Origin: an uncultured Paenibacillaceae bacterium
GTDB taxonomy: Bacteria > Bacillota > Bacilli > Aneurinibacillales > Aneurinibacillaceae
NCBI GenBank assembly: GCA_937874515.1
Contig: CALNBV010000263.1
Span: 1 to 13,097 of the forward strand
Direction: 5' to 3'
Length of the DNA: 13,097 nucleotides
A program made the position numbers and the translations under genes. This document shows positions 1 to 6,120 of this stretch, in pieces. The notes beneath the pieces were generated by a model. It worked only from the letters and a program-made list of their open reading frames with translations. It was not told the DNA's origin and did no database searches. Position 1 is the first letter of the stretch; each line of letters starts with the position of its first letter.

Positions 1-91
1 TAACATCATCAAAAGACATTTTCTGATAAGCATAAGAAGGTGATTCAATTAATAAAAAAAATAGTATAAATAAAAACAAAAACTTTTTCAG
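1..91 (-). CDS. Secreted or lipid-facing protein, N-terminus only (partial, probable CTG start)
   Basis: The reverse strand encodes (M)KKFLFLFILFFLLIESPSYA followed by YQKMSFDDV, running off the window edge. This is a textbook signal peptide: two lysines, about 14 hydrophobic residues, then a signal peptidase I-like site after S-Y-A. No ATG, GTG or TTG lies in frame before the hydrophobic segment until a stop upstream. The only codon well placed behind a ribosome binding site (AAGGGGG, 7 bases spacing) is CTG at 89-91. An ATT two codons earlier would sit too close to the site. The mature protein cannot be identified from nine residues. It lies downstream of a terminator (158-202), so it probably has its own promoter, but no convincing -35/-10 pair is visible. 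Confidence 0.55.
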   Translation of the reverse strand, partial: MKKFLFLFILFFLLIESPSYAYQKMSFDDV

Positions 92-157
92 AGTAATGCC
101 CCCTTGTTGTTTGATTGTCCCTATTTTAAAGCGAAAATAGAATCTTTATTCAGAAGT

Positions 158-202
158 AAAAAAGGAGACCGTGAAGTTTTCCCTTCACGGTCTCCTTTTT
201 TA
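158..202 (-). terminator. Rho-independent terminator, palindromic and usable in both directions
   Basis: A perfect hairpin: AAGGAGACCGTGAAG pairs with CTTCACGGTCTCCTT around a 6-base loop, flanked by A-run and T-run on either side. On the reverse strand it directly follows the stop codon of the SRPBCC gene and would end the kinase-SRPBCC transcript. It also insulates the secreted-protein gene at 1-91. Confidence 0.9.
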
Positions 203-205
203 ACT

Positions 206-670
206 TTATTCATCATTTCTTTGTTTAACGGCTTCCTCGCCAACTAATTTCATAAAATCCTGAACAAGCTTTTCACCGGTTTTTTCTCCCTTTATTTTCA
301 ATAACACTTTCCCTTTTGTACTGATTCCTTTTGTCTGCCCCTGATAAATGAATTTAGTATTATTCTCATCCAGTTTAATTAAAGTAAATGCGGCTTCAAC
401 TTCAAGGGATTTAGCTACTGTAAAGCCAATTTTGTTATGTTTCATCGTCTCAGTACTTTCATATTCTAAGTCTTCAACGATATAGGTTTCTTCCCGTTTT
501 CCTTCTTTAAATTTTTGCTGATATTTAGAACCTATGACCCCTTCCCTCTTTTCAATCACTTTGTGCTCAATTACATTAGGCATAATACGGTGTATATTTT
601 CCGCAGAAAATAACTCCCATAATTTATCGATATTAACGGGGATGGTTTTTTCTTTATTCCATTTAATCAT
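206..670 (-). CDS. SRPBCC / START-like domain protein
   Basis: A 154-residue protein starting MIKWNKEKTIPVNIDKLWEL. The opening beta-strand, the 'I-x-x-P-V-x-x-LW-x-LFS' helix start and alternating strands, ending in a long C-terminal helix (about residues 128-152), are typical of the SRPBCC (Bet v1/polyketide cyclase 2) helix-grip fold. Such proteins bind hydrophobic ligands or serve as ligand-responsive partners; no ligand can be named here. No signal peptide, so cytoplasmic. The start at 670 is chosen because AGAGGAGG lies 7 bases upstream; an in-frame extension to 793 has no such site and would overlap the kinase gene. It lies 106 bases downstream of the kinase on the same strand with no terminator between, so co-transcription is likely. 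A strong terminator follows. Confidence 0.8.
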   Translation of the reverse strand: MIKWNKEKTIPVNIDKLWELFSAENIHRIMPNVIEHKVIEKREGVIGSKYQQKFKEGKREETYIVEDLEYESTETMKHNKIGFTVAKSLEVEAAFTLIKLDENNTKFIYQGQTKGISTKGKVLLKIKGEKTGEKLVQDFMKLVGEEAVKQRNDE

Positions 671-776
671 CCCATAACCTCCTCTATTGCTTTCGTTTTT
701 TGATACTCCCCACCATATATATGTAACAAGATTGGGCAAAAAAACCTGGAAAGCAAGTTGAAGAATGTTGAATGTG

Positions 777-1892
777 TTAACTGGGAAAACCATCTGTTAT
801 TGGTAACGGATTAATTGGTAAAGTAATTTCGATAATGGTACCAAGGTCCACTTTACTATTAATCCTTATTTGTCCACCGTGGGCTTCGATAATTTTATAA
901 CTCATCATTAACCCAAGACCAATTCCTTTTTCCTTTATACTGTAAAAAGGTTCATTAAGTTTTAAAATACGCTCTTCTTCTATGCCACCACCCTGATCTA
1001 CACATTGGATCTTGATGCTTTCTTCGTTTATTTGATCAATACTAATACAAACCTCACCACCAGATGGCATAGCTTCAATGGCATTTTTAATAATATTCGT
1101 AAAAACCCGTTTTATTTGGTTTCCATCACAAATGATATAGGGAAGATACCCATCTATTCTCGTTTTAATCTCCACATTATGTATGATTGCTAGTGGAGTA
1201 AGTAAAGAAATTATGTCATCCAATATTTTATGTATATCATGTTTTTGGAAACAAATGATTTCAGTTTGCCCTAATAGAAGAAATCCATTGATAACGTTTT
1301 CAATTTGGTTTAATTCTGATTTAATAATATTAAAATACTCCTGGTTATCTACAGTAGTAGTTAATTCAATTAATTGCATAAAACCTTTTATGCTTGTTAG
1401 GGGATTACGGATTTCATGGGCTACACCTGCAGCAAGTCGCCTGACTACATCTATCTTTTCATTCCTACAGGTTGATTGTTCAATTTGTTTCTTTTCAGTT
1501 ATATCAAAACATATGCCAACCACTTCATGTACTTGATTTTTATCTATAATTGGGCTTAACCAAAACAATATAGTCATTTTACCCAGGAACTTTTTACCCT
1601 CAAGGAAAACGTCTTTGCCTGTCCAGGCTCGCAAATAGTAATCAATAAATTTTGGATTTTTCAGTAAATTAACCTTGGAAATCTCCTTACCAATAATCTG
1701 TTCCTTCTTTAATCCCAATCGGTAAAGCAATTCCCCATCACAAAATGTATAAATGAATCTCCCATTTACTTCCCTAAACTTAAAAATTAATAGTTTTTTA
1801 TCTCTAGTCACATTCTTATACAAGGCCTCTAATACTTTTAATTCAACGAATTCGTGAATAGTATCTTGTTTGGTTTCATTACATCCCATCAT
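777..1892 (-). CDS. Soluble PAS-domain sensor histidine kinase (Kin-type, orphan)
   Basis: 371 residues. Residues about 38-132 form a PAS-like sensor domain that ends in 'GICFDITEKK', the usual PAS-to-coiled-coil linker. The dimerisation/phosphotransfer domain carries the H-box around AHEIRNPLTSIKGFMQLI with the phospho-accepting histidine at 159. The ATPase domain has the N-box (N266 and N270), the D299-Q-GGG G1 box and GIGLGL at 323-328. There are no membrane segments or signal peptide, so it is cytoplasmic. The sequence style around the H-box is that of the Bacillus sporulation kinases (KinA-KinE) and relatives; that it feeds a phosphorelay is inference. No response regulator is adjacent, so it is an orphan kinase. 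Starts at 1892 and 1889 are adjacent ATG codons behind a moderate GGCGGTGG site. The SRPBCC gene lies downstream. Confidence 0.9.
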   Translation of the reverse strand: MMGCNETKQDTIHEFVELKVLEALYKNVTRDKKLLIFKFREVNGRFIYTFCDGELLYRLGLKKEQIIGKEISKVNLLKNPKFIDYYLRAWTGKDVFLEGKKFLGKMTILFWLSPIIDKNQVHEVVGICFDITEKKQIEQSTCRNEKIDVVRRLAAGVAHEIRNPLTSIKGFMQLIELTTTVDNQEYFNIIKSELNQIENVINGFLLLGQTEIICFQKHDIHKILDDIISLLTPLAIIHNVEIKTRIDGYLPYIICDGNQIKRVFTNIIKNAIEAMPSGGEVCISIDQINEESIKIQCVDQGGGIEEERILKLNEPFYSIKEKGIGLGLMMSYKIIEAHGGQIRINSKVDLGTIIEITLPINPLPITDGFPS

Positions 1893-1933
1893 ATGTAACC
1901 ACCGCCTTGTATAATATTTATTTCATTAAATTT

Positions 1934-1982
1934 TTTACTATTTTATTATATTTATAATAGTAAATATAGTGTTTTCTACACT
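1934..1982. repeat. Inverted repeats upstream of the kinase gene
   Basis: Two dyads sit in the AT-rich leader of the kinase. TTTACTATT (1934-1942) is exactly complementary to AATAGTAAA (1956-1964), with a 13-base loop. AGTGT (1968-1972) pairs with ACACT (1978-1982). Neither is followed by a clean T-run, so they look more like protein-binding dyads or leader hairpins than terminators. AT-rich sequence produces such pairs by chance, hence modest confidence. Confidence 0.35.
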
Positions 1983-2055
1983 TATATGCATGTGTAATTA
2001 CTACCAATTGTTTAACTGCTCCTACTAGGTGCCAGGAAGAACATACCCAATCATT

Positions 2056-2412
2056 CTAAGGGACGCTTAACAAATCATAGCGCGGGGGTAATCCATGCCA
2101 GGCACAAATCAAAGCCATGGCTACCCCTGGATGGATTACTTCAGGGAGGGAAGAGGACTGTAACTGAACACCAAGGATTTGGCGAAGTTTCTTAATATCT
2201 GACTGTGGATTGCATCCATCCACACGCAAAAGGCCACCATCGGGTTGGCGTATCCCTTCCAAACATTCCAGGGCTGTGGTTTTACCCGCACCATTAGGCC
2301 CTAACAAACCAAAAACCTCCCCCTTCTTCACCTCAAAGCTAATCCCATCTAACACAGTAACAGTGCCATAAACTTTGGTTAATCCCTGGACTGATACTAC
2401 CGATTCAGTCAT
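2056..2412 (-). pseudogene. Truncated ABC transporter ATP-binding protein
   Basis: 118 residues that match the first part of a drug/efflux-type ABC ATPase. After the N-terminal strand come 'VQGLTKVYG', Walker A (G-P-N-G-A-G-K-T, residues 38-45) and a Q-loop region (GVQLQSS, residues 81-87). The helical-domain segment 'CAWHGLPPRYDLL' is in frame, then three foreign residues and a stop. The signature motif, Walker B, D-loop and switch histidine are all missing; members of this family are normally about 230-310 residues. No continuation was found in any frame of the 160 bases downstream, which points to a deletion rather than a point frameshift. No permease gene is adjacent. The ATG follows GAGGGGGCGAGGG. 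It cannot be a working ATPase as it stands. Confidence 0.85.
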
Positions 2413-2502
2413 TTGGCCCTCGCCCCCTCTTTGTATTGCACGATCTATTACATTAGTATTATTAACGAATTAAAGGAATAATAGGGTTCATTTTATACAT
2501 CG

Positions 2503-2541
2503 AAAAAACACCCTTTAGCAAAACGTGCTAAAAGGTGTTTT
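2503..2541 (-). terminator. Rho-independent terminator of rsgA
   Basis: AAAACACC-TTTAGCA (2505-2520 region) pairs with TGCTAAA-AGGTGTTTT (2526-2541) around a 5-base loop, with A/T tracts on both sides. It begins six bases after the rsgA stop codon on the reverse strand. The symmetry means it could also stop readthrough from the forward strand. Confidence 0.88.
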
Positions 2542-2546
2542 TTTTA

Positions 2547-3641
2547 TTACTTATTGCCTTTATTCTTTCTATTTTGTTTCTGGAAGTTTTTCATGCCTTT
2601 CAGGCTTCCCACCATATCGATGAATTTCTGTTTCTCTAACTGTGCTGCAGACATGGTGTTTTTCCGCTCCACAAAGGTCATCTCCCGCTGCAGCTTTTTG
2701 TAGTTGGCAAACCTCTCTGGGGATAAAGTGCCCTCCTCAATCGCTTTTCGAACGGCACACTTTGGCTCAGACTCATGACGGCAATCTCCAAAAAAACAAT
2801 CTTGTGCCATCTCATCAATGTCCCCAAAGGATTGGGTTAGATCCGCTCCTGCAATTTGCAATTCTCTCATGCCCGGTGTGTCAATCACCAACCCGCCATT
2901 AGGTAACAATAGAAGTTGCCTGTGGGTCGTCGTATGCCTTCCCTTATCATCATTTCGAAGGCCATTGGTAGTAAGAACCTGTTCCCCTATTAGTTGATTA
3001 ATCAATGTAGACTTGCCCACACCAGAGGAACCAATAAAGGCAATGGTCTTTCCTTTTTTAAGGTAGTTCAGAATCCCTGTGTATCCTTCATCACTGAATC
3101 CTGAGGTCACAACCACATCTACACCAATGGCAACGGATTCAATCTCCCTTAGTTTTTCCTGGATATCATCACACAAATCGGATTTTGTAAGAACAATCAC
3201 AGGTGTAGACATACTATCCCAGGCAATGGAAAGATACCGTTCCATTCTACGCAAATTAAAGTCGTTATTCAGGGACATACATATAAAAAGGGTATCGATA
3301 TTGGCAGCTACCTTCTGCACCTTATTCCCTGTCCCTGCTGCCTTCCGTTCAAAGCAGCTTTTTCGAGGAAGAACGTGGTGAATAATAGCATTGCCACCCC
3401 TCTGGTCCACCCGATCTACCAATACCCAATCCCCTACCACAGGAAAATCCTGGTCAAAGGTTGCTGTATAATGGAGTTTACCGGATATTTCAGCCTGAAT
3501 TTCCCCACATTCCGTGATTACTTTGTACAAATCTTTATGCTGTACAGATACTCTCGCCAAATGAAGATTTTCATTATATTTTATAGCTTCCCGAATGTAG
3601 CTTTCGGAAAGCCCGATCTCTTCAAGATTGATTTTATTCAT
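2547..3641 (-). CDS. rsgA: Ribosome small-subunit-dependent GTPase RsgA
   Basis: 364 residues. The family is a circularly permuted GTPase that helps late 30S subunit maturation and releases from the ribosome upon GTP hydrolysis. Visible in order: an N-terminal OB-fold region (about 30-100); G4 motif T-K-S-D (152-155); G5-like V-T-S-G (178-181); G1/P-loop GSSGVGKS (204-211); a T-T-T-H switch region near 237-240; G3 motif D-T-P-G (254-257); and the C-terminal zinc knuckle C282-x4-C287-x-H289-x5-C295, followed by a basic tail. The permuted order G4-G5-G1-G3 and zinc site are diagnostic. It is longer than the usual ~300 residues, as in a second RsgA class seen in many Firmicutes. The start at 3641 is supported by GGGAGG 10 bases upstream; in-frame starts further up (3659, 3677) lack a site. 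It stands alone behind a leader ORF and ends at a terminator. Confidence 0.93.
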   Translation of the reverse strand: MNKINLEEIGLSESYIREAIKYNENLHLARVSVQHKDLYKVITECGEIQAEISGKLHYTATFDQDFPVVGDWVLVDRVDQRGGNAIIHHVLPRKSCFERKAAGTGNKVQKVAANIDTLFICMSLNNDFNLRRMERYLSIAWDSMSTPVIVLTKSDLCDDIQEKLREIESVAIGVDVVVTSGFSDEGYTGILNYLKKGKTIAFIGSSGVGKSTLINQLIGEQVLTTNGLRNDDKGRHTTTHRQLLLLPNGGLVIDTPGMRELQIAGADLTQSFGDIDEMAQDCFFGDCRHESEPKCAVRKAIEEGTLSPERFANYKKLQREMTFVERKNTMSAAQLEKQKFIDMVGSLKGMKNFQKQNRKNKGNK

Positions 3642-3651
3642 TGTTTTTTTG

Positions 3652-3721
3652 CCTCCCATGGTTTGATAGCCAATCAAGGGGAGGGCAGAATTACATTCTT
3701 ATTCGACCCGCACCTCCCCTT
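3652..3721 (-). promoter_or_regulatory. Possible translational switch in the rsgA leader
   Basis: On the reverse strand three segments can pair in two exclusive ways. Segment 1 (3713-3721, AAGGGGAGG) is exactly complementary to segment 2 (3676-3684, CCTCCCCTT). Segment 2 also contains CCTCCC (3679-3684), complementary to the rsgA Shine-Dalgarno GGGAGG (3652-3657). That second structure is extended by TTGAT/ATCAA (3673-3677 with 3663-3667) around a 5-base loop. Segment 1 lies inside the 18-codon leader ORF, so a ribosome on the leader would free segment 2 to cover the rsgA site. The pairings are seen; the regulatory role is inferred. Confidence 0.4.
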
Positions 3722-3755
3722 TTTCTACTATCTCAGCCTGATCCATTTTAAACAT
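3699..3755 (-). CDS. 18-residue leader peptide upstream of rsgA
   Basis: The reverse strand reads ATG after AAAGGAG with 9 bases spacing, encoding MFKMDQAEIVEKGEVRVE and stopping at TAA. The good ribosome binding site and a TATAAT box about 33 bases further upstream make translation plausible. Its last third overlaps an inverted repeat that can compete with the structure covering the rsgA ribosome binding site. The peptide has no repeated codon run of the amino-acid attenuator type, so if it regulates, sensing would more likely be of initiation or ribosome stalling. It resembles no peptide I know. Confidence 0.45.
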   Translation of the reverse strand: MFKMDQAEIVEKGEVRVE

Positions 3756-3787
3756 GAAAATCAGCTCCTTTCATCATTAATACTTAT

Positions 3788-3793
3788 ATTATA
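3788..3793 (-). promoter_or_regulatory. Candidate -10 box for the rsgA transcript
   Basis: A perfect TATAAT on the reverse strand, about 33 bases before the leader ORF. The hexamer at the right distance for -35 (around 3811-3816) matches poorly, so assignment rests mainly on the -10 box and position. Confidence 0.4.
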
Positions 3794-3817
3794 CATAAGA
3801 TACCCTGGCTAACGCTA

Positions 3818-3853
3818 AACAAAACCCTACCATTTTTTATACATTAGTAGGGT
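3818..3853 (-). terminator. Weak terminator after the PadR/arginase chimera
   Basis: On the reverse strand ACCCTAC pairs with GTAGGGT (7 bp, 3847-3853 with 3824-3830) around a 16-base loop, followed by TTTTGTTT. It lies just after the stop of the chimeric ORF. The stem is short and the loop large, so efficiency may be low. Confidence 0.5.
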
Positions 3854-3862
3854 CAACGATTT

Positions 3863-4450
3863 TTATTTAAATTTATAATTTACCAATTGGGATGTCTTTG
3901 ACATGGAGATTCCTACTGTTTCAAGAATGTGTTGATTGGCAATAATGGCTTTCCCTAAATCTTCTCTAACGCCAATCATCACGACTTTTTTTAGCATAGG
4001 CAGCCGTTTTATGGCATGAAGCACCCAGGAACCGCAAGAAATAAGAGAGGTGGAAGGAGACGCCATCATATCTGTATGATGGTCAAACAAAACGAGGGTA
4101 AATGGGGATTGAATTTCTGACAAAAGAAGATAGGTCACATAATGATAATTTCCATTCCCGATAAACGCAATGCCCCTATTCTTTCGCTTAGATAGTCTTT
4201 TTTTAATTTCTATCAGGGTTTGTAACTCACAATAGCGATTAGCTCCCATAACATCTGAACAATCAATCCATCCCCTGGCAAGCATAGTATTAATCGCCCC
4301 ATATAAAGTCCCGGGACCAAAAACCACCCGATGATTACTCATCTCTTTTACAAACTGAATAATTCCATAACCATGGAGGGGTTTTTGCAACGATAAGAGG
4401 ATGTAATAAACCCCTTCTGTTAACGCCCCTCGTTCAGAACTCTCTGGCAT
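3863..4450 (-). pseudogene. Chimera: PadR-family DNA-binding half fused to an arginase-fold fragment
   Basis: An open frame of 195 residues made of two unrelated pieces. Residues 1 to about 61 are the N-terminal winged helix of a PadR-family repressor ('LTEGVYYILLSL', 'LHGYGI', 'GPGTLYGAIN', 'RGWI'). From about residue 62 it reads as an arginase/deacetylase-fold protein: 'GNGNYHYVTYLLLSE', then 'LVLFDHHTDM' with the D-x-H-x-D-type metal motif (D123, H124/H125, D127), 'SCGSWVL' and 'LKKVVMIGV'. The PadR part lacks its wing and C-terminal dimerisation helices. The arginase part lacks its own N-terminus and the C-terminal D-x-D metal-binding strand of complete family members. Both halves are therefore incomplete, and a deletion with a junction near 4265 is the simplest explanation. 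GGGAGG precedes the ATG by 4 bases, so a protein may still be made. Function is doubtful. Confidence 0.7.
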
Positions 4451-4510
4451 TAGTCCTCCCTAATAATTATCGTAAGCCGACTGTCTATGCAAATCTCCCG
4501 GATGAATATG

Positions 4511-4516
4511 TATAAT
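4511..4516 (+). promoter_or_regulatory. Candidate -10 box for the KdgT-like permease
   Basis: TATAAT at 4511-4516, about 97 bases before the permease ATG, with only a poor -35 match (near 4488-4493). It would place the start of transcription just before the dyad at 4540-4579. Confidence 0.35.
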
Positions 4517-4539
4517 TCAGAAAATTCCATAGACAAATA

Positions 4540-4579
4540 AAAGGACCTTTGCTACTATCAGATTAAATCTGAGTCCTTT
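4540..4579 (+). promoter_or_regulatory. Nested dyad in the permease leader (operator or leader hairpin)
   Basis: An inner 15-base palindrome, TCAGATT-A-AATCTGA (4558-4572), is enclosed by AAAGGAC (4540-4546) and GTCCTTT (4573-4579). The inner element has the shape of a dimeric repressor operator; together they could form a branched hairpin in RNA. No T-run follows, so it is not a terminator. Which factor binds cannot be read from the sequence. Confidence 0.45.
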
Positions 4580-4612
4580 AATTGGAATAATATAGTAGAA
4601 GGGGAATGGATC

Positions 4613-5608
4613 ATGAGAATTAAAGCAAGTTTGGAGAAGGTTCCTGGCGGGTTCATGGTTATTCCCATGTTTTTGGCGGCAATCATCAATACCTTTGCAC
4701 CAGGATTGTTGCGAATCGGGGGATTTACTGAGGCGTTATTTGTAGATGGGGTTTTTCCTTTTATGTCTTTTGTCCTTCTGGCAACGGGTGCCCAAATTAA
4801 TTTACGTAACGCGAAGACAGCCCTTGCAAAAGGGTTTACTTTCTTATTGATTGAATTTGTGATTGCTGCTGGTTTAGGCCTGTTGGCTTATTTGCTAGCT
4901 GATTCCAATGGGCTATTTTTCGGACTGGCCCCACTTGCCATTCTTGCTGCCATGACAAGCAACAACGGTTTAATGTATCTTGCCATTGCCAAACAATACG
5001 GCAAAAATGATGATGTGGCTGCATTTGGCATTATGGCCTTAAATACAGGGCCATTATTAACCATGGTTGCCTTATCTATTTTTGGGACATTAGGTTTTAC
5101 CAATGGATTAATTTCTGCTATGGATTTAATAGGAGTTCTGTTGCCAAGTGTAATTGGGATCCTATTAGGGAATCTGGATGAAGAAATGAGAGAACTATTA
5201 GGCAAAGGAGTCAATGCATTAATTCCTTTTATGGCTTTTTCCCTGGGGATGTCCATTAATTTAGAAGCCATTCTTAAAGGTGGCCTTTCAGGTGTTATTC
5301 TCGGCCTGTTAACGGTCTTTTTAATAGGAGCGGTGGTTTATCTAGTATATAAAGCTTTGGGGTGGAACCCAATTATTGGTTTTTCCACGGCCACCACAGG
5401 GGGAAATGCCGTAGCCACTCCTGCAGCCATTGCCGCTGTCGCCCCCATTTTTGCGGATACAGCAGACATTGCCACGGTGCAAGTCGCAGCAGCAGCTGTA
5501 ACAACAGGAATTGTTATGCCTGTTATTGTTGCATTTCTTTTTAAAAGAGGAGAAAAGTCTCACAATGATATTCGAAAACTTCGTAAAAAAAATAAGAAAA
5601 TAAGTTGA
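4613..5608 (+). CDS. 2-keto-3-deoxygluconate permease family transporter (KdgT-like)
   Basis: 331 residues, almost entirely hydrophobic with about ten membrane helices. Family members are proton-coupled importers of 2-keto-3-deoxygluconate, a product of pectin and glucuronate breakdown. The KdgT-type sequence is seen in the N-terminus 'VPGGFMVIPMFLAAIINTFAP', the segment 'LATGAQI', the helix 'MTSNNGLMYLAIAKQYG' and the C-terminal 'STATTGGNAVATPAAIAA'. AAGGGG lies 8 bases before the ATG. The tail is very basic (RKLRKKNKKIS) and cytosolic. No kdgK, kdgA or uronate gene is beside it, so the exact substrate is uncertain; it could carry a related sugar acid. Its last 16 codons overlap the convergent gene on the other strand. 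Confidence 0.85.
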   Translation: MRIKASLEKVPGGFMVIPMFLAAIINTFAPGLLRIGGFTEALFVDGVFPFMSFVLLATGAQINLRNAKTALAKGFTFLLIEFVIAAGLGLLAYLLADSNGLFFGLAPLAILAAMTSNNGLMYLAIAKQYGKNDDVAAFGIMALNTGPLLTMVALSIFGTLGFTNGLISAMDLIGVLLPSVIGILLGNLDEEMRELLGKGVNALIPFMAFSLGMSINLEAILKGGLSGVILGLLTVFLIGAVVYLVYKALGWNPIIGFSTATTGGNAVATPAAIAAVAPIFADTADIATVQVAAAAVTTGIVMPVIVAFLFKRGEKSHNDIRKLRKKNKKIS

Positions 5609-6120
5609 ATAATGATGTAGGCAATGCCTATTCCGATAAAGAGAAGAGTTCCAACATACAATGATGTATTAATGACAAAGGGATAGATTAGCAAAAGGAG
5701 AAAAGTAGAAACCGTATAAGAATATATTCCCTGTTGTCCTTTGCTTGCCAGTGATTGATTCTCCATTTCAAGGGCTTGTTTTCTTAACCCTTGCAAGATT
5801 CCCACTCCCACCATTAGATGAAGTGACATAAACACCAATGAAGAAAGAATGCCCAGATGAAAAAGAGATGTGGGTTGAACTCCCTGGTCAATTAGATTGA
5901 TTGTCCCCCATTGAATGGTGCCGGGAATGGAAAGGATGGCTAATAAAATAAGGATGGGACGAACCCGGGGAAAAGCAAGTCCCTGGGCTTCTAATTTTTT
6001 TACCCCTGTTAAAACCATAAAATAGCCAATGAAATCTGGAATCAGATCGATTCTCATCACATTTATATCAATTAGCACAAAGAAAAATCCCCAAAAAAGA
6101 AGTCCAATCCCCTGTTTCAT
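5560..6120 (-). CDS. Multi-pass membrane protein of unknown function
   Basis: 186 residues with about five hydrophobic segments (near 5-25, 30-42, 54-70, 88-110 and 133-180). The N-terminus 'GIGLLFWGFFFVLIDINV...DLIPDFIGYFMVLTG' resembles a recurring family of small Bacillales membrane proteins of unknown role in which the motif DLIPDFIGY recurs. The start at 6120 overlaps the stop of the upstream gene as ATGA and is preceded by AGAGGTG, so the two are translationally coupled. The 3' end overlaps the convergent permease gene by 49 bases. No catalytic motif is visible. Confidence 0.8.
   Translation of the reverse strand: MKQGIGLLFWGFFFVLIDINVMRIDLIPDFIGYFMVLTGVKKLEAQGLAFPRVRPILILLAILSIPGTIQWGTINLIDQGVQPTSLFHLGILSSLVFMSLHLMVGVGILQGLRKQALEMENQSLASKGQQGIYSYTVSTFLLLLIYPFVINTSLYVGTLLFIGIGIAYIIIQLIFLFFLRSFRISL

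Noticed and set aside
671..793. N-terminal extension of the SRPBCC protein
   Set aside because: No ribosome binding site at 793, it overlaps the kinase gene, and a much better start exists at 670.
1183..1536. 117-codon forward frame opposite the histidine kinase
   Set aside because: Antisense to the conserved H-box region and no ribosome binding site.
1981..2055. Possible mobile-element end after the truncated ABC gene
   Set aside because: No terminal inverted repeats, target duplication or transposase remnant could be seen.
3375..3812. 145-codon forward frame opposite rsgA and its leader
   Set aside because: Antisense to a strongly supported gene, no ribosome binding site and no recognisable domain.
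4451..4612. T-box or other known riboswitch in the permease leader
   Set aside because: No T-box core sequence, no terminator tail and no other known riboswitch consensus could be found; only the dyad is supported.
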